Shown here: one piece after another, positions 53,843-63,144 of the stretch
Numbering within the stretch: position 1 is the stretch's first letter
How the letters are laid out: the number at the start of each line of letters is the position of its first letter
Assembly: GCA_964631725.1 (NCBI GenBank)
Contig: CAZVYX010000004.1
Span: 1 to 64,000, forward strand
Reading direction: 5' to 3'
Length of the DNA stretch: 64,000 nt
Source of the DNA: GCA-2731375 sp964631725
GTDB lineage: Bacteria; Pseudomonadota; Alphaproteobacteria; GCA-2731375
Notes under the pieces: model-generated
What the model saw: the letters and a program-made list of their open reading frames with translations, nothing else
Databases searched by the model: none
Told to the model about the DNA's origin: nothing
Program-made: the position numbers and the translations under genes

Positions 53843-55350
53843 CCCAGCCCCCAACCCGACTGGCAATCGGCGGCTTGGTGCATGAAACCGTCACCTTCCT
53901 GCCCCAGGATACTGAACTGGAAGCGTTCGAGCACCGGGCGGTTCGTGGCGACGAGATCATACCGGCTTTTGCCGGTTCCAACACGGTCTACGGCGGTTTC
54001 CTCAAGGTCTGCCAGGACAACGACATCGCCGTGGAGGGTCTACTGTGCGCCGAATGCGCACCTTCGGGACCGGTCACGGCGAAAGCCTATGACACCCTGG
54101 CGGATGAGCTTGTTTCCCGCGCCGTGTTGTGGCGGGAGGAAGCAGATGGCTTGCTGCTGCATTTGCATGGCGCCATGGTCTGCCGCGGCGATCCCGATCC
54201 CGAGCGCACTCTGCTGTTGCGCCTGCGTTCGGTCCTGGGCGACGATTTTCCCATCGCCGTGGCCATGGATCTGCATGGCAACGTGGGGGTGGAGAAGGCG
54301 ATGCTGGCCGATATTGTCTGCGGCTTTCGTCACAGCCCGCATACCGACATGGCGGAAACCGGGGAGCGGGCGGCAAAACTGCTGTTGGGAAAACTGTCCG
54401 GAAAGATCAAACCGGTCAAGGCCATGGCCCGGCCCGGCCTGGTCCTGCCGTCGATCTTCACGGCGACGGAAATCTCGCCGCTGCACGATATCATGGCGGA
54501 GATGCGATCCGAGGCGGCACAGCCGGGCATCCTGGACATCACGCTGTTTACCGGCTTTGCCTATGCGGATGTGCCGGAAATTGGCGCCACGGTGCTGGCC
54601 ATTGCCGATGGCGACGAGGCTCTGGCGATCCGCACCGCCGAACGCTTGAGCGCCCGCCTGGCCGAGGCGCGGGAAGAATTGTACCACGCCGCACCGTTGT
54701 ACGAACCCCACGCCGCGTTGGACAAGGCGGCCGCGTTGCTGGCGGAAGGTGTCCGCCCCGTGGTCCTCCTGGAACATGCCGACAGAGGCAACGATTCCAC
54801 GCATCTGTTGGAGGCCATGCTGGCGCGCCGGGTGGGCCGAACGGCAGTGCCCTACCTGCATGATCCCATTGCCGCGCAAGCGGCCGCCTCCGCCGGGGTC
54901 GGCGGCCAGCTGATGCTGACCTTGGGCGGCAAATCGTCAGAGTTGGCCGGCCTGCCGCTGCTGTATACGGGCTATGTCAAGTTTGCCGCGCCGGTGCGCT
55001 ACAAGATTACCGGGCCATACCGAACCGGCGAACAGCTTGATCTGGGACAAACGGCGGTGATTGACGATGGCGATATTGCGGTCATCGTGACAACGCAAAA
55101 TGTCACGGCGGTTGATACGGATCCATTTGCCCAATGCGGCCTGGATATCGCTGAATTCGATATCATCGCTTTGCGTTCCAAGACCCATTTCCGGGCCGCC
55201 TATGAACCGATTGCCGGCGCCATATTGATCGTTGAGACCCCGGATTGGGGCCCCGCCGACCTGATCACCCTGCCCTATCGCAACGCCCCGCCGGGCATCT
55301 ACCCCATAACCATGACGCCCCCAGATGATGGACTTGACGATGACATATGA
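53839..55350 (+). CDS. M81 family metallopeptidase (MlrC-like)
   Basis: 503-residue protein of the MlrC/DUF1485 family: RLAIGGLVHETVTFLPQDTELEAFE at the N-terminus, GLLLHLHGAMVCRG (about residue 105) and AVAMDLHGNVGVEKAML (about 140), holding the metal-binding histidines, and GFRHSPHTDMAETGERAA. The C-terminal half (VVLLEHADRGNDSTHLLEAML; QLMLTLGGKSSELAGLP) completes the family. Despite the name, most relatives have no proven peptide substrate; they occur in amino-acid or microcystin-like degradation loci. It is coupled by ATGA to nadK and overlaps the PLP enzyme gene by 11 bases. Confidence 0.9.
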   Translation: MTQPPTRLAIGGLVHETVTFLPQDTELEAFEHRAVRGDEIIPAFAGSNTVYGGFLKVCQDNDIAVEGLLCAECAPSGPVTAKAYDTLADELVSRAVLWREEADGLLLHLHGAMVCRGDPDPERTLLLRLRSVLGDDFPIAVAMDLHGNVGVEKAMLADIVCGFRHSPHTDMAETGERAAKLLLGKLSGKIKPVKAMARPGLVLPSIFTATEISPLHDIMAEMRSEAAQPGILDITLFTGFAYADVPEIGATVLAIADGDEALAIRTAERLSARLAEAREELYHAAPLYEPHAALDKAAALLAEGVRPVVLLEHADRGNDSTHLLEAMLARRVGRTAVPYLHDPIAAQAAASAGVGGQLMLTLGGKSSELAGLPLLYTGYVKFAAPVRYKITGPYRTGEQLDLGQTAVIDDGDIAVIVTTQNVTAVDTDPFAQCGLDIAEFDIIALRSKTHFRAAYEPIAGAILIVETPDWGPADLITLPYRNAPPGIYPITMTPPDDGLDDDI

Positions 55351-56584
55351 TGCCCTGCCAAGTTGGCGCAACGTAGAAGAAGAACGGCCAACCTTCGTCA
55401 CCCATCTGGAATGCGGCCTGAGCGGTGAAGAGGTTCCCCCCGACCGCTTGCATGGACTTTCCACCGTCGGCAGGCCCTTTCTGGTGCGTTACGACCTGGC
55501 CGCCATGGCCAAGAGCTTGAGCAAGGAAACCCTGTCCGCGCGGCCGGCGGACATGTGGCGCTACCGCGAATTTCTGCCCGTGCGGACCAATGAAAACATC
55601 GTCTCCCTGGGCGAATGCATGACGCCGTTGATGCCGGCACCGGGCGTGAACGGAAATTTGTGGATCAAGGATGAAGGCCGCCTGCCCACCGGCTCGTTCA
55701 AGGCCAGGGGGCTTTGTCTGGCCGTATCCATGGCCAAGGAACTTGGCGTCAAACGCATGGCCATGCCGACGAACGGCAACGCCGGTGCGGCCATGGCGGC
55801 CTATTGCCGGGCCGCCGGGATCGAAGCATTTGTCTTTTGCCCCGACGACACGCCCGAAACCAATATCCGGGAGATCGCCCTGCAGGGCGCCCGGGTCTAT
55901 TGCGTCAACGGCCTGATCAATGATTGCGGCAAGATCGTCGGCGACGGCAAGGAAGCAATGGGCTGGTTCGACGCCTCGACCCTGAAGGAGCCCTACCGCA
56001 TCGAAGGCAAGAAAACCATGGGGCTGGAGCTGGCGGAACAGTGCGGCTGGCAACTGCCCGACGCAATTTTTTACCCCACCGGCGGCGGCACCGGTCTGAT
56101 CGGCATGTGGAAAGCCTTTGACGAGTTGGAGGCCATGGGTTGGATCGGCACCGAAAGGCCGAAAATGATTGCCGTGCAGGCATCCGGCTGCGCGCCCATC
56201 GTCAAGGCCTTCGAAGACGGTGTCGAACATGCGGACCTATGGCCCGATGCCCACACCCTGGCCGCCGGCATCCGGGTTCCGGCGGCGGTTGGTGATTTTC
56301 TGATCCTGCGCGCAGTGCGGCAATCAGGCGGCTTCGCCATCGCCGTTGATGATGAAACGATCTTCGCGGCCCGGGATGACTTGGCCAGGAACGGCGGCAT
56401 GTTGCTGTGCCCGGAAGGCGCGGCCACCTACGCCGCTTGGCAAACAGCCGTGGCGGACGGGCGGATCGGCGCCCAGGACCGCTCCATCCTGTTCAATTGC
56501 GCCACGGGTCTGAAATATCCCATGCCCGAGGCCGGCGAGGCACTGGACCGTCATCAGGCCATCGATTATGGAGCCATGGCATGA
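55340..56584 (+). CDS. Threonine-synthase-like PLP enzyme
   Basis: 414-residue fold-type II PLP enzyme. The N-terminus (THLECGLSGEEVPPDRLHGLSTVGRPFLVRYD) and ENIVSLGECMTPLMPAPGVNGNLWIKDEGRLPTGSFKARGLCLAVSMAKELGV with the PLP lysine (SFKARG) match the threonine synthase subgroup. FYPTGGGTGLIGMWKAF is the PLP phosphate loop and SGCAPIVKAFEDG follows. It sits among catabolic rather than biosynthetic genes, so it may act as a beta-elimination or replacement enzyme on a substrate released by its neighbours. The ATG at 55340 is chosen over 55325 by spacing; it overlaps the M81 gene. Confidence 0.85.
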   Translation: MTYDALPSWRNVEEERPTFVTHLECGLSGEEVPPDRLHGLSTVGRPFLVRYDLAAMAKSLSKETLSARPADMWRYREFLPVRTNENIVSLGECMTPLMPAPGVNGNLWIKDEGRLPTGSFKARGLCLAVSMAKELGVKRMAMPTNGNAGAAMAAYCRAAGIEAFVFCPDDTPETNIREIALQGARVYCVNGLINDCGKIVGDGKEAMGWFDASTLKEPYRIEGKKTMGLELAEQCGWQLPDAIFYPTGGGTGLIGMWKAFDELEAMGWIGTERPKMIAVQASGCAPIVKAFEDGVEHADLWPDAHTLAAGIRVPAAVGDFLILRAVRQSGGFAIAVDDETIFAARDDLARNGGMLLCPEGAATYAAWQTAVADGRIGAQDRSILFNCATGLKYPMPEAGEALDRHQAIDYGAMA

Positions 56585-57543
56585 GCAAATCGGATACCGG
56601 GCCGGCACCGGTGCTCGAACTCACTCCGATTGATATTTCCGGCTATCGCACCGGCAATCAGGGCATCGACTACGTCCACCGTTTTGACAGCGGCCGGCCG
56701 GGGCCGAATGTGCTGATCAATGCCCTGACCCACGGTAACGAGGTTTGCGGCGCCCATGCCCTGGCCGCCCTGTTCGAAAACGATATCCGCCCCGCCCGCG
56801 GCAGCCTGACCCTCAGTTTCGCCAATGTTGATGCCTATCATTCGTTCGATGTGGAAAATCCGTCGGCTTCCCGCTTTGTCGACGAGGATTTCAATCGTCT
56901 GTGGTCTGACGAAATACTGGATGGCGACAGACAATCATCCGAATTGAGCCGGGCGCGGCAGATGCGCGGCGTCGTCGCACAGGCCGACTATCTGCTTGAT
57001 CTGCATTCCATGCATCTGCCGTGTGCGCCCCTGATGCTGTGCGGCACGGCGGCCAAGGGGCGGCGTCTGGCCTTTGCCATGAGTGTGCCCGAACATGTCG
57101 TGGCTGATCCGGGTCATGCCGCCGGCCCCCGCATGCGCGACTATGGACCATTCGCCCGGGATGACGCCGAACAGACGGCGCTGTTGATCGAATGCGGGCA
57201 GCACTGGGAAGATACCTCCCGTCAGGCCGCTACCCAGGCGGCATTCCATTTTCTCGACAGCCTGAGCCTGATAGAGCGGGAAACCGCGGCGCCGTTTCTG
57301 GCCGCCAATCCCCCGTCCCAGCGCCTGATCGAAGTGGTCGGGCCGGTTACCATTCAGACCGAGTCCTTTCGTTTTATGGAACAATTCACCGGCCTGGAAA
57401 TTATCGCCCAGGCAGGCACCGTAATCGGCCATGACGGCGCGCAACCGGTCGTAACGCCCCACGATGATTGCGTACTGATTATGCCGACCCACCGCCCCCG
57501 CCTGGGCCAGACAGCGGTGCGACTTGGCCGGTTTGTCGGCTAA
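56581..57543 (+). CDS. Succinylglutamate desuccinylase/aspartoacylase family protein
   Basis: 320-residue M14-type zinc amidohydrolase of the AstE/AspA group. Zinc ligands: LINALTHGNEVCGAHALA (His-x2-Glu, about residue 48) and YLLDLHSMHLP (third His). NVDAYHSF and DEDFNRLWSDE match the family's Arg/substrate-binding region, and ALLIECGQHWED holds the catalytic glutamate. Acyl amides of amino acids or related compounds are the expected substrates. The ATG overlaps the preceding stop (ATGA); the open frame extends upstream inside the PLP gene and is ignored. The AbrB transporter follows after seven bases. Confidence 0.88.
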   Translation: MSKSDTGPAPVLELTPIDISGYRTGNQGIDYVHRFDSGRPGPNVLINALTHGNEVCGAHALAALFENDIRPARGSLTLSFANVDAYHSFDVENPSASRFVDEDFNRLWSDEILDGDRQSSELSRARQMRGVVAQADYLLDLHSMHLPCAPLMLCGTAAKGRRLAFAMSVPEHVVADPGHAAGPRMRDYGPFARDDAEQTALLIECGQHWEDTSRQAATQAAFHFLDSLSLIERETAAPFLAANPPSQRLIEVVGPVTIQTESFRFMEQFTGLEIIAQAGTVIGHDGAQPVVTPHDDCVLIMPTHRPRLGQTAVRLGRFVG

Positions 57544-57550
57544 GCGGCAC

Positions 57551-58615
57551 ATGGGCCTCGCCGTACGATTAACATTCTCCATCGCGCTAGGCGCTGTTGG
57601 CGGCGCGATATTCTACTATTTCGAGCTGCCGCTTGCTTGGATGCTGGGCAGCATGACTGTTACCACCATCGCCGCTTTGGTTGGGGCGCCCATCGCCCTG
57701 CATATGCCGACCCGACTGTCCATGACCGCCGTTCTGGGCACGTTGCTGGGCAGCGCCTTCACGCCGCAAATTCTGCAACAGCTACAGTATTGGAGCGCCG
57801 GCGCCCTCACCGTCGCCATTTTCGTCACGATGATGACGGCCGTGTCAGTATTGTTCCTTCTGCGGATCGGCGGCATGGACTGGCCCACGGCCTTTTTTTC
57901 GGGCACGCCGGGGGGCCTGGGTGAAATGACTATCGTGGGCGAACGGATGGGCGGTGATACCCCCACGATCGCCCTGGTGCATGCCACACGGATATTTGTA
58001 GTGGTGTTCCTGCTACCCCTGTTCCTGGCGGGTATCGCGGACATGGATATACCCAACACGGCCCGTGTGCTGGCCGGCCGGCCCGCCGCGCAGGGGAGCG
58101 AGTTGGCCGTCTTGGCGTTTTGCGCAGTGGTGGGATATATCCTCGGGCAGAAATTACCCCTGCCCGGCAGCCAGATTTTCATTCCCATGGTCGTCTCTGC
58201 CGCTGCCTATCTGGCGGGTTTAGTGGAGGGCCGGCCACCGGCTGAAATTATCGCGGTGGCGCAGGTCGTGATCGGCGCAGCTATCGGCGCGCGATTTGTT
58301 GGCCTTGACCTGTGTAAGACCGCCCGGCCAATCATCCTGGGGGTCATTTCCGCCCTTGCCATGCTGGCCCTGGCCACGGCCTTCGCCTATGTAGCCGCGC
58401 CGATTCTCGACCTGCCCATGTATGCGCTGTTACTGGCCCTGTCACCCGGCGGCCTGGCGGAGATGAGTCTGATCGCCCTGGCGCTGGACGTGGATACCGC
58501 CTTTGTGGCCACCATGCATCTGGTGCGGATCGTGCTGATCGTCACCCTGGCGCCGCTGCTCTTTCGGGCCATGGGTCTGGCTGCGGAAAACCGCAAAAAA
58601 CCGGGCCGAACCTAG
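57551..58615 (+). CDS. AbrB family transporter
   Basis: 354 residues, about ten membrane helices of the AbrB (DUF364-like, putative ammonia monooxygenase-misnamed) family: LTFSIALGAVGGAIFYYFELPLAWMLGSM, then the signature ATRIFVVVFLLPLF and FFSGTPGGLGEMTIVGERMGGD with its duplicated counterpart LLALSPGGLAEMSLIALALDVDTAFVATMHLVRIVLIV in the second half. These two-repeat proteins are thought to transport small organic acids or amino acids at the inner membrane. It is last in the nadK-led operon and probably imports or exports the compound processed by the M81, PLP and aspartoacylase genes. ATG at 57551 is chosen over the frame opening at 57524. Confidence 0.85.
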   Translation: MGLAVRLTFSIALGAVGGAIFYYFELPLAWMLGSMTVTTIAALVGAPIALHMPTRLSMTAVLGTLLGSAFTPQILQQLQYWSAGALTVAIFVTMMTAVSVLFLLRIGGMDWPTAFFSGTPGGLGEMTIVGERMGGDTPTIALVHATRIFVVVFLLPLFLAGIADMDIPNTARVLAGRPAAQGSELAVLAFCAVVGYILGQKLPLPGSQIFIPMVVSAAAYLAGLVEGRPPAEIIAVAQVVIGAAIGARFVGLDLCKTARPIILGVISALAMLALATAFAYVAAPILDLPMYALLLALSPGGLAEMSLIALALDVDTAFVATMHLVRIVLIVTLAPLLFRAMGLAAENRKKPGRT

Positions 58616-58754
58616 GGAAAACCGGCAAAATTTCGCAGCGCCAGGCCTCAAGTCGAGGTATTTCCGATTTATTAAGTCTTAAGGCAATATTTACCTCCCC
58701 GGGCGCATTATGCCCTTGGGCTACCTGTGTCCGGAATATCTGTTCGGTACATCA

Positions 58755-60035
58755 ATGATAACGCAAGAAATTCAACTCACTCTGGCGCGACACAAACGCT
58801 GGCTCGATGGCACTTCCGGCGGGGCGCGCGCAAATCTGTCCCTGCAGGAACTGGAAGGTTTCGATCTGGGCGGCGCCAATCTTGAGCAGGCCAAACTGAC
58901 TGGCGCACAACTGGCCAAGGCAACTCTTAGCAACGTAAATTTTCATAAGGCCGATCTGTTCGCCGCCGATCTGCGCAATACGGATCTGCGCGGCGCCAAT
59001 CTATCCAATTGCGACCTGCGCGGTACCCAGTTGCGCGGCGCTGATTTGACCGACGCCAACCTATTCGGCGCCGATCTGCGTGACGGCACCTTGATGACGG
59101 CGGCGGAGGAAGGCGGCACCAAGGTCGCCAACGCCGAAATGAGCAGCCTGGAATTGGAACGTGGCTCCTTGAAGGGCGCCAATCTTTCGGGCGCGCGGCT
59201 GGCCAACTCAGTCCTGACGCAGACCGACCTGTCCGGCGCCGTGCTGACCAACGCGGTGTTGACCGATGCCGACCTGAGCGGTTCCATGCTGGATGGCGCG
59301 GACTTAAGCGGCGCCGATCTCTCCGGTGCCAACATGGAAGGCGCCAATCTGGGCTCCGCCAATCTAAAGGGCGTGAAAGTCGAAAACACCAACATGCGCG
59401 GCGTCAAACTGAACAACACTTCCATGGACGGCGTGGATCTATCCGGCGCCGACCTGACGGGGGCGGAGATCGTCATTTCCGTGGACAGCCTGCCCGACGA
59501 TCTGCGCGATACCATCCGGGCCCATGAGGAATGGATGGCCAGCTTCGGCGCCAAGGGCAAGCGCGCGGTCCTGGACGGCGCGGAATTGGATAACGTTGAT
59601 TTCTCCGGCATCAACCTGTCCGGGGCATCCCTGATTGGCGCCACGTTGACCGGTGCCCGGTTCATCGCATCCTCCTTGAACATGGCAGATTTATCCGGCG
59701 CCAATCTCTACAAGGCCAAAATGGATCGCGCGGAAATGACCGGCGCCAATCTATCCGGCGCCGATTTGACCGAAGCCTCTCTGGCGGAAGCCGATATCTC
59801 GGCCGCCGATATCAAGGATCGGGACGGTAATTCAACCGGCCGTTCCTGGCCCGCCAACCTGACCGATACGAACTTGAGCCGCTGCAATCTCGCCGCCACC
59901 CTGTTATGCGGCGCCAACCTGTCAGGCAGCAACTTCAACGGCGCCAATCTGCGCGGTGCCGATCTATCCAACTCCGCCATCGACGGTGCCCGCCTGCAAG
60001 GCGCCATCATTACCGAGGCGAAACTGCCGAATTAG
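58755..60035 (+). CDS. Pentapeptide-repeat protein with two helical caps
   Basis: About 426 residues of A(D/N)LxX pentapeptides forming right-handed beta-helices (ADLRNTDLRGANLSNCDL; ANMEGANLGSANLKGV; ADLSGANMEGANLG). Two blocks are each preceded by a similar cap: LARHKRWLDGTSGGARANLSL at the start, and IRAHEEWMASFGAKGKRAVLDG in the middle (about 59510-59580). The shared HxxW...GxxGxRAxL pattern implies an internal duplication. Members of this family mimic DNA to bind gyrase (Qnr) or serve unknown scaffolding; the role here is open. The start is uncertain between 58710 and 58755; neither has a strong ribosome site. Confidence 0.8.
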   Translation: MITQEIQLTLARHKRWLDGTSGGARANLSLQELEGFDLGGANLEQAKLTGAQLAKATLSNVNFHKADLFAADLRNTDLRGANLSNCDLRGTQLRGADLTDANLFGADLRDGTLMTAAEEGGTKVANAEMSSLELERGSLKGANLSGARLANSVLTQTDLSGAVLTNAVLTDADLSGSMLDGADLSGADLSGANMEGANLGSANLKGVKVENTNMRGVKLNNTSMDGVDLSGADLTGAEIVISVDSLPDDLRDTIRAHEEWMASFGAKGKRAVLDGAELDNVDFSGINLSGASLIGATLTGARFIASSLNMADLSGANLYKAKMDRAEMTGANLSGADLTEASLAEADISAADIKDRDGNSTGRSWPANLTDTNLSRCNLAATLLCGANLSGSNFNGANLRGADLSNSAIDGARLQGAIITEAKLPN

Positions 60036-60093
60036 AGCACGACGGATTGGAGCTATCCGGCGCATTACAATTGCGCCACTATGGCGTTCACAA

Positions 60094-61026
60094 ATGGAGC
60101 GCCCGTTGGATAGCAACCCCCGCAATACCTGGCACCACCAACGCCTGTCATTGGAGCAAGGCCGCTTCAGATCGACCCCGGACGGCCCCCTACGGAAGCG
60201 AAAATGGGCCGCGTTTGATCCCGCCCTGATGGTCTTCGAGCAGCTCTTGCGCCTCGCCGGTCTGCATGGCCGTGGCCTGCGCAATGCGTTGAATGTTTCC
60301 CTGAAAACCGTCTCCTTTGATCTGCCGAATTTGCCGGCGCCGTTTAACGGCTATCGCATCCTGCAAATCAGCGATCCACACCTGGATATGCTGCCGCGGT
60401 TGAGCGAACGGATCGTGGCGTCGCTGAGCGGCGTCTCGGCTGATCTGCTGCTCTTGACCGGCGACTACCGCAACCGCCACGATGCCGCGCCCGAGGACGG
60501 ATTGGCCATGCTCCGCCCCATCCTTGCCGCCGTAGATGCCCCGGATGGAAAATTCGCCATCCTTGGCAATCATGACCCAGCCGCCGCCGTCCCCATTCTG
60601 GAGGACATGGGCCTGACGGTGCTGCTCAATCAAAGCATCGCCATGGAGCGGAGCGGGGGCATCCTGCACCTGACCGGGCTGGATGATGTGCATTCATTTT
60701 ATACGGACGCCGCCCATAGGGCGCTGCGGGAACCCATCGACGGCTGCCGCATCGCCGCGGTGCATTCAGCCGAGGTTGCCGACCTGGCCGCCGCGGCCGG
60801 AATTGATTTGTACTTGTGCGGTCATACCCATGGCGGCCAGATCCGTCTGCCCTGGGGCCGCCCGCCCTTCAGCAACCTTCGGCGCTGCCGCGCATACAGC
60901 CACGGCCAGTGGCAACACGGAGACATGCTCGGCTATACCTCTAACGGCGCCGGCGTCGCGACCATTCCCATTCGCTATAACTGCCCGCCGGAAGTCGCGC
61001 TGATCACCCTGCGGCGGCCCGACTAA
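60094..61026 (+). CDS. Metallophosphoesterase (YkuE/YaeI-like)
   Basis: 310-residue calcineurin-like phosphoesterase. Metal-binding blocks in order: ISDPHLDM (DxH, about residue 91), LTGDYRNRH (GD motif, with an unusual continuation), ILGNHDPAA (GNHD), AAVHSAEVADL (His) and YLCGHTHGGQI (GHTH). The family includes phosphodiesterases acting on lipid or sugar phosphates; the substrate is unknown. An N-terminal stretch of about 30 residues (LMVFEQLLRLAGLHGRGLRNALNVSL) precedes the domain and may be amphipathic. The frame opens at 59956 but that part overlaps the pentapeptide gene; ATG 60094 is chosen. It is convergent with the LLM oxidoreductase, with four bases of overlap. Confidence 0.85.
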   Translation: MERPLDSNPRNTWHHQRLSLEQGRFRSTPDGPLRKRKWAAFDPALMVFEQLLRLAGLHGRGLRNALNVSLKTVSFDLPNLPAPFNGYRILQISDPHLDMLPRLSERIVASLSGVSADLLLLTGDYRNRHDAAPEDGLAMLRPILAAVDAPDGKFAILGNHDPAAAVPILEDMGLTVLLNQSIAMERSGGILHLTGLDDVHSFYTDAAHRALREPIDGCRIAAVHSAEVADLAAAAGIDLYLCGHTHGGQIRLPWGRPPFSNLRRCRAYSHGQWQHGDMLGYTSNGAGVATIPIRYNCPPEVALITLRRPD

Positions 61027-62063
61027 ACCATAAACCCTTTGAACTTCGTTGGGATGCGCTGAATATCCTGGATGACGTCGGGGGGTAGTCCGCCGCGCAG
61101 TTCGGATGAGGCGCTGTCGGACACACTATCGGATATGCCGCCAAAGCGTTCCTCGATGGCGGCGGCGATCTCGTCATGACGGCCCACGGCGGTAAACAGG
61201 CGGACCAGATCATCGTCAACTTCCGCCGTCATCTTGTCCCACTGGTTGGTCTTGGACATATGGTTCAGCTTGTGGCCAAGGTCTTCCAGGCCATGCTGTT
61301 CCAGCACCGGCCAATAGGCGCGTGTGGAACCGTAGAAGCCGATCCGCATGCGCACCCATTCGACCATTTTGTCCACGGTTTCGTCATCCGGCCCGGTGGC
61401 GATGAAGCCGCCGCCCGAGATCTCAAAATTCTCCCTGCCGCGGCCCACGTTGGCCATGGCGTTTTCCAGCCGGGGGACAATCTTGTTTTCGAGATATTTG
61501 CGGCTGCAAAAGGCATGCAGGCGGACGCCGTCGCATGCCTCGCCCGCCACCTTCATCATCGCCGGGCCCACGGCGGCAACGGTGATGGGCGGCGCCGGGC
61601 TATCGATGGGTTCCGGCGTGAAATTCGGCGTCATCAAGGTGAAAGTGTAATGTTCCCCTTCGAAATTCAAAGGCTCGCCGGTTTTCCAGTTGTTCCAGAT
61701 GGCGCGTAGCGCCCGGACATATTCCCGCATTCGCGGGGCGGGAGGTGACCAGGGGGCGGAAAAGCGCCGCTCGTTATGGCCCTTCACCTGGGGGCCGATC
61801 CCCAGCACGAAGCGCCCGTTCGAAGCGGCCTGCAGGTCCCAGCCGATATTGGCCACGGCCATGGGGCTGCGCGCGAAGGCAATGGCGATACCGGTGGCCA
61901 GTTGCAGCCGCTCGCTGTTCACCGCCGCCACGCCCAGGGGCATGAAGGGATCGTGGCGGTTTTCCAGGGTGGAAACCCCGTCATAGCCCTGTGCCTCGAT
62001 CGCACGCACGGCATCGGGTACCTGGCGCAGATCATTTTGTGGAATCGTCGTCATCACCCGCAT
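61023..62063 (-). CDS. LLM class F420-dependent oxidoreductase (TIGR03617-like), second copy
   Basis: 346-residue luciferase-like monooxygenase family protein, related to the one at 30040: VSTLENRHDPFMPLGVAAVNSERLQLATGIAIAFARSPMAVANIGWDLQAASNGRFVLGIGPQVKGHNERRF, ITVAAVGPAMMKVAGEACDGVRLHAFCSRKYL. It uses reduced F420 or FMN. GAGAGGATG precedes the ATG. It differs from the first copy in the C-terminal third, so the two likely act on different substrates. No F420 biosynthesis genes are visible here. Confidence 0.85.
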   Translation of the reverse strand: MRVMTTIPQNDLRQVPDAVRAIEAQGYDGVSTLENRHDPFMPLGVAAVNSERLQLATGIAIAFARSPMAVANIGWDLQAASNGRFVLGIGPQVKGHNERRFSAPWSPPAPRMREYVRALRAIWNNWKTGEPLNFEGEHYTFTLMTPNFTPEPIDSPAPPITVAAVGPAMMKVAGEACDGVRLHAFCSRKYLENKIVPRLENAMANVGRGRENFEISGGGFIATGPDDETVDKMVEWVRMRIGFYGSTRAYWPVLEQHGLEDLGHKLNHMSKTNQWDKMTAEVDDDLVRLFTAVGRHDEIAAAIEERFGGISDSVSDSASSELRGGLPPDVIQDIQRIPTKFKGFMV

Positions 62064-62133
62064 GGGAACATCCTCTCGTTACACGGATTTTGCTCTAGTT
62101 TGCCAGATGGGCGGGCGCGACGCAGGTGAATTA

Positions 62134-63036
62134 TCACGCTGACAGGTTAGTCAAAATGAATTCCCGCAGTACGGCGTGTTCGCGGTCCTTGTCGCGGGTT
62201 GATAGCCAATGCAGCCCGATGGAGAAATTTCCGGCCGGAAAAGGCAGCTCCAGCAGGCGCAAGGGGTAGTGTTTCGCCGCCCGCTCCGCCAGTTGCCTGG
62301 GCAGGGTGACCACATGATCCGTCTCGGATACCAGCAGACAGGCGGAGAGAAAATGCGGCACCGAACAGACGACGGAACGGCGCCGGTCCATGGTCCGCAG
62401 ATGATCGTCAATGACGCCGCGGCGCCCGCCCGAATCCGGTGCCACCAGCACATGACCCTGATCGAGATACGCCTCCAGATCCATGGCCCTACCCTTCCCC
62501 ACCGCCGGGTGTCCGGGCCGCAGGACGCAGACGAAATCCAGCTCGGCCAGCGGGCGCGAGACCAGGTTCTTGAGCGGCATGGCCAAATGCGCGATGACGA
62601 AGTCGACCCGTTCCAATTCCAACGCATCCTGAAGAATATCGCTGCGGAACGGCCGTACCTCGATCGAGACTTTTGGCGCCGAAACGGCCAGCCCGCCGAC
62701 CAGATCCGTCAGGAACAGCACTTCCTCCAAATCCGACATCACGAAGGTGAAATTACGCTTCAAACCGGACAACGCGATGCCCCGGTCAGGGCTGTCCCGC
62801 GCCACGTCCTGAAGATCAGCCAAGGCGCGCTCGATCACCGGGGCCATGGCGGTGGCGAATCTGGTTGGCAGCATGCCGTTCTTGGAGCGGACGAACAATT
62901 GATCGCCCAGTTGGCCGCGCAAACGGGTCAGGGCGTTCGATGCCGCCGGCTGGGTCAGGCCCAGGCTATCAGCCGCCAGGGAGACAGAGCGGTGCCGCAT
63001 GATCGCATCGAAAACGGCGAAAAGATTGAGATCCAT
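62134..63036 (-). CDS. LysR-family transcriptional regulator
   Basis: 300 residues. The N-terminal winged helix-turn-helix is typical: LFAVFDAIMRHRSVSLAADSLGLTQPAASNALTRLRGQLGDQLFVR. The C-terminal co-inducer domain follows (VEVRPFRSDILQDALELERVDFVIAHLAMP, MALVSPDSGG-like region replaced by HVLVAPDSGGRRGVI). It resembles NodD/PnpR-like regulators in length. It is divergent from the small gene at 63145, across the AT-rich promoter at 63037-63144, so it probably controls that gene pair and itself. Confidence 0.92.
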   Translation of the reverse strand: MDLNLFAVFDAIMRHRSVSLAADSLGLTQPAASNALTRLRGQLGDQLFVRSKNGMLPTRFATAMAPVIERALADLQDVARDSPDRGIALSGLKRNFTFVMSDLEEVLFLTDLVGGLAVSAPKVSIEVRPFRSDILQDALELERVDFVIAHLAMPLKNLVSRPLAELDFVCVLRPGHPAVGKGRAMDLEAYLDQGHVLVAPDSGGRRGVIDDHLRTMDRRRSVVCSVPHFLSACLLVSETDHVVTLPRQLAERAAKHYPLRLLELPFPAGNFSIGLHWLSTRDKDREHAVLREFILTNLSA

Positions 63037-63144
63037 GTAAAATTCATAAAATCAATAAATCGATATATCAATAATAAATTTCCTAAATATTCGATGGCCG
63101 TCTACCTATTGCACGATGTTTCATCAGCAAGGGAGGACGGTTCC
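63037..63144. promoter_or_regulatory. Divergent LysR-type promoter region
   Basis: AT-rich stretch between the regulator and the small gene at 63145. The direct repeat ATCAATAA occurs at 63051 and 63067 (16 bases apart), within an area of T-N11-A type spacing usual for LysR operators. GGGAGG at 63131-63136 is the ribosome site for 63145. Confidence 0.5.
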
